Positions 26,331-39,480 of a DNA stretch of 64,000 nucleotides are shown in pieces. Within the stretch, counting starts at the first letter, position 1; every line of letters begins with the position of its first letter. Source of the DNA: Callaeas wilsoni (lineage: Eukaryota > Chordata > Aves > Passeriformes > Callaeidae). The translations under genes were made by a program, and so were the position numbers. The DNA lies in NCBI GenBank assembly GCA_013398955.1, contig VWPU01001331.1:35562-99561 (forward strand). Direction: 5' to 3'. The notes under the pieces are model-generated. The model had not been told where the DNA came from and made no database searches. It saw nothing but the letters and a program-made list of their open reading frames with translations.

Positions 26331-27902
26331 CTGTTAAGTGCAACCCTTAGTATTGACTCAGAAAATATCATTGATTTTTAGCCTTGCAGCCGTGATCTAA
26401 GGGTTCCTAATTTGGAATGTGGAAACCAGAGTTCAGCGAGAAGCTATATTACTGTACACTTCCTACAAGTAAGACCTTTCACTCTCTTTATCTTTTTTTG
26501 CCAGACTTTTGATGTGGTTTAAAGTTCTGGGAATTGGATTTTTTTTCAAGAGGATTAGAGCAACATTTCCAAGACATGTGTGCTTACATGTGTGTAAATA
26601 AACACGTTTATATATATTTAAAAAAAAGAGTAAATAAAAGGTCTGACCTGTAAAGATGTTGGTCACCACACTCTATAATTAATTCAGCCAGGTTGTGGCA
26701 GCTTAGTTCCTTTCCAAACCTGTTTGCTCACCTTTAGCAGAATAAGTATAATTCTGCGAGAGAAATTTTGCTGCCCAGATTTCAATATTTTGGTAGCATT
26801 GTTTTAAATTGCTTTAAGTGACTGTATTTTTTTGTTTTACTCTGTCGTTGCGATACTCGTGTCAGTTATTACAACTGTAACATCTTTGGTCAGTCTAATT
26901 CTTGAATTTAAGGACTCAGTTAAGTCATTGCTGGGGGGAAGGGTTTATGCTTTAGTTTGGGGGAGAAGCTATGTCCAAGCCTTGAGTAATCTCAGCCTTC
27001 CTAACATCAGCACATTCCTTTCAAAATACGTCTTCCTCTGATGGTGAATTCAGGAACTAAAAGTACGACAATAGGTTCCTAAATTCTGATAAGATTTCTC
27101 TGAGTTTAGTGATACGTTATTTAAACATAATTTGAAGCTTTTAAAATACTGTAATGGCACCTCTTGACCTTTCCAAAATCACATGGAGCGAGAGATGGTG
27201 AAAAATGTTTATTTACTCTGCAGTAGAAGCTAAATCCCCGTTCCTTCTTAGAACCGGTAGTTCTTTTATACTGGGTAACTCATGCATGGCACTTCCATTC
27301 TTCAAACAAGAGCTAGACAGTCCTACTTGAACTGCAGAAACAATGACCTGCAGTCTATCCTATGCCTGAGTGATAAACAACAATGCAGACCTCTTGACAA
27401 GCTCTGGCATCAAGCGTGGAGTCTTGCAGCTCAACATGTCTGCTGAACAGAAGTTAGAAAAAGAAAAGATCATCTTGTAAACAATTAATTAATGTTTGTC
27501 ATGAATTATCATTTTTACTTCCTTCTCAAGAGGCTCAAAGGGAATAAAAAGGCATTTTTGCAGGTGGTGGCATTCAAAGTAAGGGCAATCAAATGTTTGA
27601 GAGCAGTGGCACAGCACTTTGAGTCTCTAAGGGTGAATGGTGCTAGGATTAGAGCACAGCAGGGGGTTGAGGGTTTCAGGTGTGAAGCTTAATGTTTGTG
27701 ATCAGCAAAAAAAAGTCTTGAATTTATCTAAACTGCTCTTCTGCTAACAGTACTTCTAGCACATAAATGTTCTGAAAGTGACAAGTGTTCTCATTGCTCT
27801 TCTAATGCAAACATGATCTGCATTTGAAAGATGCATTCCTTTTGCCTAAATTAGAATGTGCATCACAAAGAGCGTAAGATGATGACCCAAAAACAGTTCT
27901 TT

Positions 27903-27933
27903 ACACACACACACACAGACACACACACACACG

Positions 27934-27964
<31 letters not shown>

Positions 27965-28007
27965 TCTCTTACTCTCTCTCTTTCACCTCCCCCCCCCGCC
28001 CCCCTTT
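27903..28007. repeat. (CA)n(GA)n(TC)n microsatellite followed by a C-run
   Basis: (CA)n with single G interruptions at 27903-27950, (GA)n to 27964, a TC/CT-rich stretch to about 27983, then a C-run broken by one G (27988-28004). A likely length-polymorphic locus. Confidence 0.95.
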
Positions 28008-30174
28008 CAATTCAAGATACAGCCACCAAAATGCAAACTTCCACTCCTTTTTGCACAGCTACAAGAGCTGCCACTCTGTCCATTATTCCGCCTGCACCGC
28101 AGGTTTGTAATTAGGATGCTTTACCACCGGTGCTTCAGTTCTTATCTAGCATCATTCACACAGAGTTTCGTGTCTTTGCAGCGCTGTGCCGAGCAGCTCA
28201 ATTTTATTTCGGTCAAGCAGTTTTCAGGGATTTTATGCTGTGACATCCTAACGCATGCACACTCTTACCTCCTGCTCCTCCTGCTCGTATTGCTGAGCAC
28301 CACAGAGAAGATAGCATGATAGGAGTCCTAACAATAAGTTAAAGCTATTCTGAGGATATTAGTGGGTATAGGACTTGTGTAGGACATTTGCTAACCCTGG
28401 GGGGGAAAAAAAATGGTCTCAATAAATAAGACTAATAAACAGATGGTACAGATTATTTTCTGTCCCTCCTAGGACCATCTATTTTGCCTTTTTGGAAAAT
28501 ATTTTTGCTCTATTTAGTAGTAAATAAAATCTTTGTAAGCAGCAGGAAGAATCTGTCCCTAAGAGAAAAAGCATTAGGCAACATAGGATAGAAATGAAAG
28601 TACCAAACAAAAAAAGCCCTCATATATATGTAAAAATGTAGGAAAACCTTCATGGATCCTCTATTTCTGTTTCAAGTATTTTCACGATGCAATATGCTGC
28701 TACAACTTGATATCCAGAGGGAATGCGCTGCCTTCTGGAATTTGAGAACTATTGAGGCAGACTGCACTGTGACCATAAAGGTAACTACATACATATATGT
28801 ATATAAAATCCTACACCTTAATTGAAAACTCAGAGGAGAGGGTGTTGTGTAATTATTTGCCTTACAGTCCTAAGATGGCCCTGGAAGACCAGGTGAATAA
28901 CTTCAGCTTTCAGTTCATAAGCTTGTCTATTTGCAAAATAAAACTTTTAATTGGTATAAAAGCCACTTGTCTGGGGATTTTGATCTTTGTGTTTAATGAA
29001 TAAAATAATTTCATGAGCTACTATGAGATATAAAAGAGAGAGGGATGAAGTAAAATAGCTGCATTTTTTTTTCCAGTCTCTCACATAAACTGATATGAAC
29101 TGACAATAATTGATTAGTACATGTTTTCATCAGCTAACGTCTTAAGTTCAAGGACTGGATTTCTATTCACCCTGAGGTCGTTTCACCTCTCTTTGGCAGA
29201 GTGTCAGGGACTCCATGACACAGCACTTTCTCAGCAGAAAAATCTCTATTTGTCAAAACAAATTAGTTCTAATCCGTGCTGCGGAAATATCTGTTTCCAT
29301 GCAGTGGTGGCAGGAGAAAGCATCTCAGCTCCAGTTCAGCCCAGGGTGATGCTCCGTGGGAGTAACCAATCAGAGCTCTCACTCCACTTGATTTAGGCAA
29401 GGGTCTGGACGTGGTCTTTGCTATTCCAGTAAGTCTCTAAATCCCTCTTTTGAGTGCCCATCAGCTGGCTGGAGGGAGTATATCTCTGTCTCTCTGTTTT
29501 CAGTTGTTCCTTTTTGGCTCACCCCTGACCCTCACTCGAGCAGGGAGCTGATCCCACGGAACCATTCATGTGTTCTCACCCTGCTTTGAGCATTCTTTCT
29601 TGTTTGCTTTCTTTATGGAGGAATAACTAAATATGAAAGAATCCCTGAATCCAAGTAAGTAATGGGGAGTTTGCAGCTCAGGAAAAGTTTTCTGACCAGC
29701 TTAGAGCAAGTCCCACATAGTTTTGAATAGAAAACCCATGACTTGTGTCCCCACTTTAAGGACCCTTTCACACCATCAAAGTGACTCAAGGGGTCCCAAA
29801 AATGACACGGATCTGGTCCAAAGTGTTTCTGCCAGATTTCTCTTTGATGGCTGCTTGTTAAGGTGGAGGCAGGAAATAAAAAATACCAGAAAGTGCTGCG
29901 GGGCTGTTTGTTTGTTTGCTTGCTTTTTCCCTCTCTTGTGCTGCCCCTCCTCTTCTGATTTCAAACTCTTATGAACTCATCCCCCCGCTCCCAGAGGGAC
30001 TGATGTTTGGGGGGGCTGAACTGGGACCTTTCCTCTCCGTTGGTCAGGCCCCGTGTCAAAACACTGCCGACTCCTGGGAAGTCAGCTCTGCTGAATCCCG
30101 AGGCTTGCCAGTGCCAGTCAGCTGCTGTTTGAACTAAGTCCTGACCGCAAAATCAAAAGTGGGTCCAAAGAAAG

Positions 30175-30405
30175 CTGTAAACAGTGTGCAATGAGCCATT
30201 TGAAGGCAGCTGATGCCTCATTTGGGGTGACATGTTGTGGCTGATGAGTGTGGATGATGTGGGGTTTTCGATAAGTGCCTCATCAGTATCCTCATCATGA
30301 TCGTGTTGCTCAGCCACGGCGTGTGCCCTGACTTGATTGTAATTGCCTGAATCTGCTCCTGCTGCTCAGGAGCGCACAGTAATATGCAATAAAACAGCAA
30401 GAAGT
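30175..30405. promoter_or_regulatory. Candidate conserved non-coding element with inverted 8-mers
   Basis: CTGATGAG at 30241-30248 and its reverse complement CTCATCAG at 30279-30286 lie among further GATGATG/CATCATG words. It also contains TTGTAATTGCC (homeodomain type) and ATATGCAATAAAA. It shows no repeat or coding signature. Confidence 0.25.
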
Positions 30406-30830
30406 GAATGTTAACCATCTGAGTTCTGACATGGCTGCTTGCAGTTCAAGTTTTCCATTAAGGACAAAAAAATCTATATAGACATACAAATATGGATATA
30501 TAATTGCATGTTTAGAATAATTATTGTTTGTATATGCAATAAACTCGTTTTATAAATAATGCATGATGGTCATATACAGATACATGGATTGACGTGTCTG
30601 TATACATCTTCCCCTGACACCTGTCTATACCGTACACAAACGAACGTCACACGCTGATTGTGTGTAGGTAAAGATCAGGGGGATGAAAAGCATCAGGACC
30701 GTACTTTGATTCAGATTTTTAGAAAACTAAGGAGAACCTGTAGCTAAATCTATGCATAATCTTTATAAATCTTAATAACACGTGTGCATACAGATAAGTA
30801 ATTAATTTTTAGATGCAGTTAATCTACTCA

Positions 30831-30900
30831 TGTAAATGTATGTGTGCGTGTGTAATTGTGCAGGTGTGTCTGGGTGGGGTAAGGTACACATGCGTATGTG
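30831..30900. repeat. Degenerate TG-rich tract
   Basis: An imperfect (TG)n-like stretch (TGTGTGCGTGTGT and similar) just upstream of the A/C-rich tract. Confidence 0.6.
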
Positions 30901-30988
30901 CTTTGGACCACTAAATTAGTCTTTGGAGAGAACACAATTTATTTTCACAAGTTAGCTGGTTTAATTTCATAGCACCACTGATTGGGAA

Positions 30989-31220
30989 AAGAACCCCAAA
31001 ACAACCAACAACAGAAAAAGAGGCCCCCCCCCCAAAAAAAACCAAAAAACAAAAGCAAAAACAAAACCAACCAACCAACCAACCAAAAACCGCTAGCACC
31101 AAAAAAAACCCCAAACAAAAAAACCCCAACAAAACAAAAAAAAACCCTAACAAAAACCCCACTAAAAAAACCCACAAGCCCACTCCCCAAAGAAACCAAA
31201 AAAACTCCCAACCCCAAACT
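30989..31220. repeat. A/C-rich low-complexity tract (gene desert)
   Basis: The plus strand is almost only A and C: a C-run at 31024-31033, a (CCAA)n run at about 31067-31085, then AAAACCCC-like units to about 31200. The minus strand therefore carries GGGGTTTT-like units. Its base asymmetry and style match the tract at 52921-53100. Long frames through it are artefacts of low complexity. Confidence 0.85.
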
Positions 31221-32214
31221 TCCTGAACCCTGTGCCTGTGAGTCTGACAATACAAAGTACTGAGAAATTGTGCCTGGGGGAAGCCTTTCAGATCAGAGAC
31301 TTTTTGTAAGGTGGGAACTATCATTACCCTGTTGAGGTCCCAGTGCATGAGAGGGGTCCCAAGGCAGTGTGTTCATGCCCATTAGTGACACAAATGTTAC
31401 TCTTGAATTTAAAATTATTCTCAGCTTCATTTATAGGTCAGAAAAAGTAATAAACCAAGGACATTATGGTTGTATAACTGTAATCTGTGGTGTCTCAGAG
31501 TGTAATACGACACCCTGGCAGTCAATAGCTTTGGGGTTCCTGTACATAGCTGGGTTTTTTTCAAAACAGTTTTGAGAATGTTTAAATAATAAAATTTACA
31601 CAAGCAAATTCTGTTTGCATTCAGTTAATGCTTGATGGATTGAACATGTGGGTTTTCCTCATCACAAATGTGTTATTTAAGCATCTCAGTAAAAGTGCAG
31701 AAAAATGTTTTGGAAATGTTGTTTGCAGCTGTGGTTCCTACTGTGCATCGTCCTGCCTGCTCTGTGGCTGCATACTGAGGGTGCTGCTGTAACGCAGGGG
31801 TCCTGCTACACCGAGATAGAAAGAACAGTGTTAAAATGAAGGTGGATAGGAGGGAGGTTGTTATTTGCAGAACAAAATCAAGGTTTTTTAAACCCTTTAA
31901 GAATAGTTCACTTTCCACAATTCAAGTGAAAATTGCACTGTCTTGGAAATGTCCTTAAAATCTTCATTATAGAAAACAAATCTATACAGATTAAACACTC
32001 TAAGTCTGACCATTTGAGAGGTAAGACAATCATTATAATTATAAATACTTCTGTTGTCATGTGTGATCAAGTGGTTTTGCTGTTGTAGCTTAAATATATT
32101 AACTTTAACCCTTTTTAATTACGGATTTAGCACAATGGTGACAGAATCCCTCCTAGAATCCTGCATTCTCCATGGGCCTCTCTTTATGCTCAAAATATGT
32201 AGACAAATAGAGAG

Positions 32215-32300
32215 AAATTCCAAGGAGGATAGAAAACATGACTAAGAAGTTGGAAGGATGTTTTCGTGAGGAAAGATTAGAAGAATGAAATGGGGAGCTG
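32215..32300 (+). mobile_element. Possible CR1 fragment
   Basis: GGATAGAAAACATGACTAAG, then GTTTTCGTGAGGAAAGATTAGAAGAATG, resembles the CR1 segment '...gaaaacatgatctatgaggaaagattaaaagaa...'. It is short and degenerate, with no continuation recognised on the right. Confidence 0.3.
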
Positions 32301-32931
32301 TAGTTAAATGGGATTAAAAGCAACTAATCTGCACAGTTTCTATAGTTTCAGGGGTAGAAATTCATAATTTCTCTTAAATTAGCTATGCTTCATTCTCCAA
32401 ACTTCTGTATCAGATATCTGATTACTGCTTTAGTTGTTAAAAAATAACTTAGACTATCAACAGTTATGATTTTTCATAATTCTAAGAAAAGAACCTGTGT
32501 TTATTCAGCAGAGCAAAATGATAACAAAGGGATGGGTTATGACTGGGTAGAAGCATTCAGAGTGTTCAGATGAGGAGTGGCATTTCTTGACTTAGTAAAT
32601 ATTGATTCTGACTATCAGAAGAGAGAATTTTTTAAAGCTAACGATAGCTGGGCACAAGCCCAGATTTCCTCTCATTAGCAGCTGCACGTAGCAAAACATT
32701 TTTTTGGAAGGGAGGCTAGGATCTCCATTGCAAGAAACACAGACTACGAGTCTGGATTAAGAATTGAGACAAGATTTAGCAGCGAGAGCAACCTGACAGC
32801 CACGAGTTACACAGGAATTCTTGCATTTAGTAATTTTTCTTCTCTTAATTTCTTTTTTTTTAAAATAAAGTATGCATTGCCTCACATGCACACAGACGGC
32901 ATTGAATGTGATTTATTATTATCATTAGAAA

Positions 32932-32977
32932 CTTGAGAAAAATTTCATGAGAAAAATTGTCTTGAGAAAAATTTCAT
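32932..32977. repeat. Short direct repeat, 17 bp twice at 29-bp spacing
   Basis: CTTGAGAAAAATTTCAT at 32932-32948 recurs exactly at 32961-32977, with a partial third copy of TGAGAAAAATT between them. Confidence 0.9.
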
Positions 32978-34635
32978 TGTGAGTTTTTCAAGGAACTTTT
33001 TAGACATTCAGAAAGAGGCAACATATGTCTTGAGAGGGTTTTTTTACTAATTTAAATTAACCTAAAAGATTTTCAATTAGCTCAGAGGCAACAGATTTAT
33101 AGAAGCATAAACCAGAATTAATGAAATTATGAATTGGACCCCACATCTTGGATCTTTCTGAAATCTAAATAGCAAACAAATACAAGGAAGGTGCAGCCTG
33201 GTGTGAACTGGATATTTTGCTAACATTACAGTATTAATGCATCTTCACAAGAGAAGTTTTCTTATGCAATGGAAGAAAATTCTTTCAGACTGCAGTTTCT
33301 ACTTAAAACCCATCACAACGAAAATGTTTTTCTCTTAAGGTTAGTGTAGCATCAGGACTCCTTTGTGTAAAGGAGCACTCCCTAATAAAAAGATAGAAAG
33401 AAGAGTACAGAAAACCAAATAAACAAACACAAAACCTCACCCAGGATGATAACCTAAGATTCAGTATAAACCAATTGTAAAAATGATATTTCTAGTCCTT
33501 GTGTTTATAAACAAATATACTGGCCCAGGTTTTTTATCTCTCTTTTTTCAAACTCCTGTCTGGTCCTGTTTCTGCCAGCTGGGATCAAGCAATTTGGTAT
33601 GTTTGGATGCTACTTCTAACTCCAACCTTGTGCTCTGACCCTGTCCAGTATAGAAATGTTAATGTAGCACTTCTTGATCAAATTACCAAATAAATCCTGC
33701 CAGATCCATGCTGGGCTGCAAATTCATCCTTTCCTCCCCACTGTAATCCTCTGTTCCTGCAACACAGATGATACTACCCCCAATTTTGTTTTCCTCTGCA
33801 CGAGCTATATTCCCAGAAGGGTGGAAGAAACTGTCCAATGGGCTAGATATGCTTACCAGGTTGCCAGCCTTGAAACAAAGGAAATTTCCTGAGATCTTGA
33901 TTTTGCTCAATGCAATACAGCAATGACCATACAAGGAGTTAATTGTCAGTAATGGGGAATTTAATGCTGGGTAGGAAGAATGACATCAGATAAAAATATG
34001 ATTGCCCAATAGTAATGTTAGAAGTCGTTCACATCTCCTTGTGAGTTGAAAAGGGTATTCGACTCATAAAAGAACTATTATTTTTTAATGAACAGTAAAT
34101 TCAAAATTAAACTTGGAATCAAATTCTTAGTTATTCAGAATTACACCTTTCTCACAGTATGTGTGAAGGTTGCAAGGAAGAACCGTGGGCATGCTGCGCC
34201 TCCAGACACTGTTTGTTCAGCTTAACTCCTGCTCTGGAATGACTGCTAAAGCCACCCCAGAAGAGGGTGATTTGTGGCCCAACTCCTCCAAAGGAGTTCC
34301 AAGCTTTCCCTTTTACCAGGCCTTGTTTTTCCATTCGGAGCACAAGCCTGCTGCACGCCTGAATCTGATTCCTTGCCACCACAGGTAAGGCATCTCTCAG
34401 AGCACGAGCAGGGCTGAGGCGGCTTTACCACCCCTCGGCCTCTTTCTGTACGAAGGCCAGGTGTTATCTCCATGTTATATCCACCAGCAGCATCCGTGCC
34501 CCTCTTGGGGTGCTGCTGGCGTCGTCCCCAGGCAGAGGCCCCGTGCTCAGAGCAGGGAGCAGAGCTCAGCCTGCACTGCCGTGCACAGCACAGGCTCTGT
34601 GCAGCTGCACTCCAGATGAACTCTTCTCTTGCTAA

Positions 34636-34865
34636 ATGATGGCAAGGGAAGGGATTATTTTTGCCTCACCGTGGCAAGTGTTCCGCCTTCGCCCTGAACA
34701 CATGTCCCAAATATTTCCATGTTCTCAAGATAACTTCAGAGATAAGGGGTTATTTAGCTCTGCCAAACTGTGGCGTTTGTTCTACACAATGTATAACTGG
34801 CAAATATTTATGCGATTAACATCTGAATTCAAGCATACTTTAGTAGTACAAAGATGTGATTAGTC
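34636..34865. promoter_or_regulatory. Candidate conserved non-coding element
   Basis: A unique-looking stretch with a 75-codon plus-strand frame that I take as incidental. It includes CCTCACCGTGGCAAGTGTTC, CCGCCTTCGCCC and TATTTATGCGATTAAC. Called on texture only. Confidence 0.18.
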
Positions 34866-37800
34866 TTACCAGAATATGAATTTTTTAATGGACGTGGCTC
34901 CCACTTTCCAGCAAAGATTTAATAGCTGAGTCCTGCAGAGAAGTCTCCATTTACTGAACTTTCATAGCTTTAAAAATATCCTAGGGTACATTTTCTAGCA
35001 CGCAGCATGGCACAACACAGAATTTAAATGAAATACAGTGTTCAAAATGAACGAACAAAGTGCATATTGTCACTACCCTGATCCTTTCCATTTTTTTAGC
35101 CAAAATAATATAAATGACTGGTACTGACAATGGGCATGAAGCTGGTGGTTGAAAGCAGCATTATTTCCTTTCAGCATGATGATCTGGAGCAGGGGGCTAT
35201 GAGGCTCTGAGCACACCTTGGGGTACCGCCTCAGCCTTCTGCACTCCAGTGGAAATCTGCTGACATCTCCAGCATGCAGGGACAAGGCATGGAGGCAGAC
35301 AGGCTCACGCAGCTGTTTTAGAGCCTCCTCAATCCCAATGCACACAGGCAGATGGGGCAGTGGCGATGATACGGGCCCTTCCCTTTTGGCCCACCAGGTA
35401 CATCTGTGGCTTCTGCCGAGTTCCAGCTCAGTGTAGGTGACTCTGACCCTTACCACATGTCCCAAAGGACCTGGGCTCCCAGTGCACTAGCTCTGGTAAA
35501 AGTTCCTGAGCTGTAGGAGCCAGCCATTGGGGTCTTCCCATGAACTTCTCCCAGTTTGGTTCTTAACCAAGTGTGCATTTTCTGCCTTCGCACCATTGCC
35601 CTTAAGACCAGAAAGTGGCTCCCAAGCTACATACAAGAGGGCAGAGATCAATTTGCATGTCAGTGCATTTGAAGATAGATAAATGAAAATAAAATAGCAG
35701 AATCATCTCAAATTGCAAAGTTCACCCCCTTCTTCCATTTCTTCAAACAGTTAAGTAGGCTCAAAATGCAAAAATCAAAAAAACTCAAGTTGGTTTTGAG
35801 AAGAAAATCCAAACAAACTGAAACATAGATAACACGTTTTGTCCCTAATGATGATGAGGACAGTCAGTGGCCACAAGTATTGCCTTCCATGTGCTATTGA
35901 GGGTTCAGACTATGAATCTGATACCAGTAGCTGGGTGTGCAATAACTGCAGAATCAGCATCTTGTTTTGAAAGGACTCCTGCAAACCCTGCAGGAACATT
36001 TCAGTACTAGATGGTGTTGCTATGGGCACCAAAAGGAAGCTTAATATAAGAGAAACTGTCTTAGGAATTCATGGGGGATGGGTGTAAACAGTTTACGTAC
36101 ATAAGGACCGGAATGTCCCTGGCACTAAGAAGCAAATAGCTTTTGGGGTTTTTTTTATGTTCTGCTAATAACATTTTACTGTAGGTCTTTTCAGAGGGAC
36201 AGTATAAGTCAGTACCTTTTCGTAGAAGTTTCTTAAAGTGAAGTATAGGTAATCAAGTTCTGTAAGGTATATCTGCATCCTGTGTAGCAGGAGCATAGTG
36301 AAATCTGGATGCTGCAGATAGATGTAGTTTCTCTGTAAAAACAGATGTTAAAAACGGGAATGGAAAATGAGGGAAATTGAAGAACTGCAGTTCCCTCTAG
36401 TATTCAGGAAAGAGGATGCCACTCTGCATTTGAGTGCAGTTCAAACTTTATTCAAGAATCACACTGGCAGGGGACAGCCACATGATTTAATTTGTGGCTA
36501 GATTTCTCCCATTCTGGCTCTCTCTCTGCCAGTGTAGGCTACCTAAATGGATGAAAAGGGAAAAAAAGTAACCAGTGTAGAATAACTGCAAGTATATCTC
36601 AAGATAGACAAAGGGAATGCAAAATTAAATTCTTGATGTGAAAAGAATGGGACAATGAGCCTCTCTCCCCAAGATACCTTCAGAAAGGTTCCATTTCAGT
36701 GCTTTCTTTCTTACTTGCTTGCACTATTTTTCATTGATGCATACCAAAGAAAGCCTGAAAGCCTTTTATTATTTCTTATTTTCTTTTTCTTTTTACTATG
36801 TGGTATAAGTTCTTTTTTTTAAATATTATTTTCCTGCCAATGTTAAAGCAGTTCCCATTTTTCTAGTTTGCTTCTGACACCTAGCTGTGATCAACAATGT
36901 TTCCCACTGAATCACTTCTTTCATCTATTCAGCTTCTGTTATTTCCCTTATCTCCTCTCCCCCCTTCACCAGTTTACCTCTTATTAACCCTCAGGGTTCC
37001 AAAGACATTGTCTCTCTCCCAAAGATACATATTTTTATTCAGACATAAGTAATTTTTGCTCGCTAGCTTCAGTTTCCATAATTCTCTAATAGAATAGCTG
37101 TGTGTAGTACATACCCTTTATGGCGCGGTGAACAATAAACCCAGACATTAATTTATACTCGTGCATTGTACACTGTTCCACTTCACCTTTTCCCCCTCTG
37201 AACTGATAGTCACATAAAATCTCATTCTTCTCTAATGGAGGAAATATAGTCCAATCCACATGTAAAAATCTGCTTGACTAGCAGTTTTGTTTGACCAACA
37301 AAATAATTATTTTCTAAGAGTCACTTTAACTGATTGTGATATATTTAAAATCCTGTTTTAACTTGCACAAATAGTGGTATATTAAGCTCAGTTTCTGCTT
37401 CTTTAAGATATACGGGAGATTTCTAGGAAACAAGCTCTCTTTTACCTACACTAATATATTTATGGCTTGTTTTCAGCCATACAACTGCCTTTAATTTTCT
37501 GAGGATGAAAAATAAGCAGACCCCAAGAGGTTTACTGCCTGAGTTTTAGTTTTAACTTTTGTGCTTGAAACTGCTGAAAGCAGCTGGAAATGTATCTAGC
37601 TACTCATGTAGACAACCCTTTACGCTATCCCTCCAATTAATTGTGTAAACTAGCTCCAATTATGAAGTCAGAAAAAATTAATATAAAGTTTTTCAAAATG
37701 TGTGTTGTGTAGCATGAGATGAGAATGTAAGTTCAGATACACCCGGAGAAGACTCATTGCGCATCCTGGTAAATAGCATACATGCGTCAATAAATTTACA

Positions 37801-39384
37801 TAGGCATCTATATTTAAGAAAAAATAAGGTAATATGTGGGACACTATGTAAAAATCTTCAGAATTCATCTTGGGTGTAAAAAGAAAACATTTTGGAAAAC
37901 ACATTTGTTCCTTGCTCTTCGTGTTATTAACATTGGCTCTAAATAGAGGTTATTCAAGAGCCATAGAAAGGTTTGCTTTGTTAATACGTTAATGGGTGTG
38001 TTTGTTGGAATCAGGTGGAAATTTCTATGTGTGAATGTCTCAACTTCAAAACTTACAGCTGGATGATTTGATGTTTATAAAACACAAATGATTATTTCTC
38101 TTTTTAATTTAGGCAACATTTCTCCTGATTTTACTATGTAACTAATCATTATCATTTGACTGTGTGAAAAAAAAATCCACAGAAAACTGAATACCACTTT
38201 CATATTTTTAAATAAAATGTTTATACTGGTTTATGGTAAACTTTTGCAAAATTCAGTAAAATTCTAGCATAATTCAATGCAGTCTTTGAGCAAAAGCAAA
38301 TAACATCCAAGAACATTCTCACAGATATTAAAAATAATTGCGTTCACTAAAAATTTCAAGTTAGTGCCAGGAGCAAAATAAATACCTAAGTTACATTTTG
38401 TGCAAGTGATCCTTGCTAAATTAATCCTCAGTGATACTCAGTCCTTCATAACTTAATCACTCCTTCATCTTATTACTTCACAAGGTTAGTTTTCTATTAC
38501 AGAGGAACTTATTGCTGTATCAAAGGCTTAATTGAGCTCCTTTAAAAAAATCATGATTGTCACTATAAAATCATGCATCCACGGTAAGTGTGTTTATAGA
38601 GAACTTACAGCTTTAAATTTCACTTAGAAAAAAAAGCCTTATACTTTCCTGCAGGTTCTGAATGCAGATTTACTATAAAATAAGTGAATAATAATACCAG
38701 GTTATTTTGGAAAGTGTTCTTTCATGCAATCCCTGCATTTAGCACAATCCCAAAATGGCAGCCCAACAGGTGGTCCTTTCATAGCCTTCAGCCCAAACAA
38801 TCGGGACAAAAAGGACACCAAGAATCGAATGTTCTTCAGGATTTAAAAAGCTGTTCACTTCCCTTTGTTCATTTTCAGATTTAGCCATGTTCATTATTGT
38901 TGAGCCACAAATGCAGGACATTCTTTTTTGACATTTTGCCATAAATAGACACTGACTGGGGCTGACTAGCCAGCTAGCTGCTTTGTCACATGCAAGCGGA
39001 AACTACTTCACAAAGCAAATGCATTCCTGTTGCCTCAATGGCCCCGGCAAGCACCGGTTGTGACATGCGGCAAATCTGGCAAAGTCTAGGTTAACAAAAG
39101 TATGGGTGACAAAGGCTGAAGTTTCTCTTCCTATATTTTCCTCCACAGTAAGTATTTAATTCTGGCCTAATGAATTTGCCTGGAAGACTGGGTGTCACGT
39201 TGACAGCCTCTTGAATGTCTGAAAATATACTTTTTCTTTGTGGGCTCTCTTTGGAGGGAACGGTTAGTTAACTGGTAATGACAGACTTCAGGGGTGAAAT
39301 CTAAGATGAAATACTTGTTTCTCAGTATTTTGAAAGTTGTGAAAGTTTCTCGTTACAGTGATCTCAATCTCAACATCCGTAACA

Positions 39385-39480
39385 AAAGATGGGCCCAGTC
39401 CTATGGGTCTTTAATGATGCAAGCAGCCCTGACAGCTGCCTTCACTGTGCTGCGGGGAATTACACAAGTAATGGGCGTAG
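39385..39480 (+). mobile_element. Ancient repeat-like fragment (sauropsid LINE 3' end type)
   Basis: GGGCCCAGTCCTATGGGTCTTTAATGATGCAAG-like order, followed by a GAATTACACAAGTAATGGG-like end, resembles an old amniote repeat of the 'gggcccaatcctgcagg...actcaagtaatggg' type. The match is visual and degenerate. An open frame of 73 codons crosses it and is probably fortuitous. Confidence 0.4.

Larger units (their letters stand above)
31221..39384. other. Gene-poor intergenic DNA
   Basis: It contains the possible CR1 fragment at 32215-32300, the direct repeat at 32932-32977 and a G+C-richer patch at about 34390-34620. That patch follows a consensus-like CAG|GTAAGG donor word at 34382-34390, but no matching exon chain was found. 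The rest is AT-rich and unassigned. Confidence 0.65.

Noticed and set aside
28789..28802. 14-bp AT-rich palindrome ATACATATATGTAT
   Set aside because: An alternating-AT word is expected by chance in AT-rich DNA, so it is not informative.
30911..31348. Long Phe/Gly/Leu-rich frames on the minus strand and Lys/Pro/Thr-rich frame on the plus strand
   Set aside because: They are produced by the A/C-rich low-complexity tract, which lacks stops in several frames.
34170..34390. Possible exon ending in CAG|GTAAGG with a plus-strand frame
   Set aside because: One good donor word only; no acceptor, partner exon or recognisable protein.
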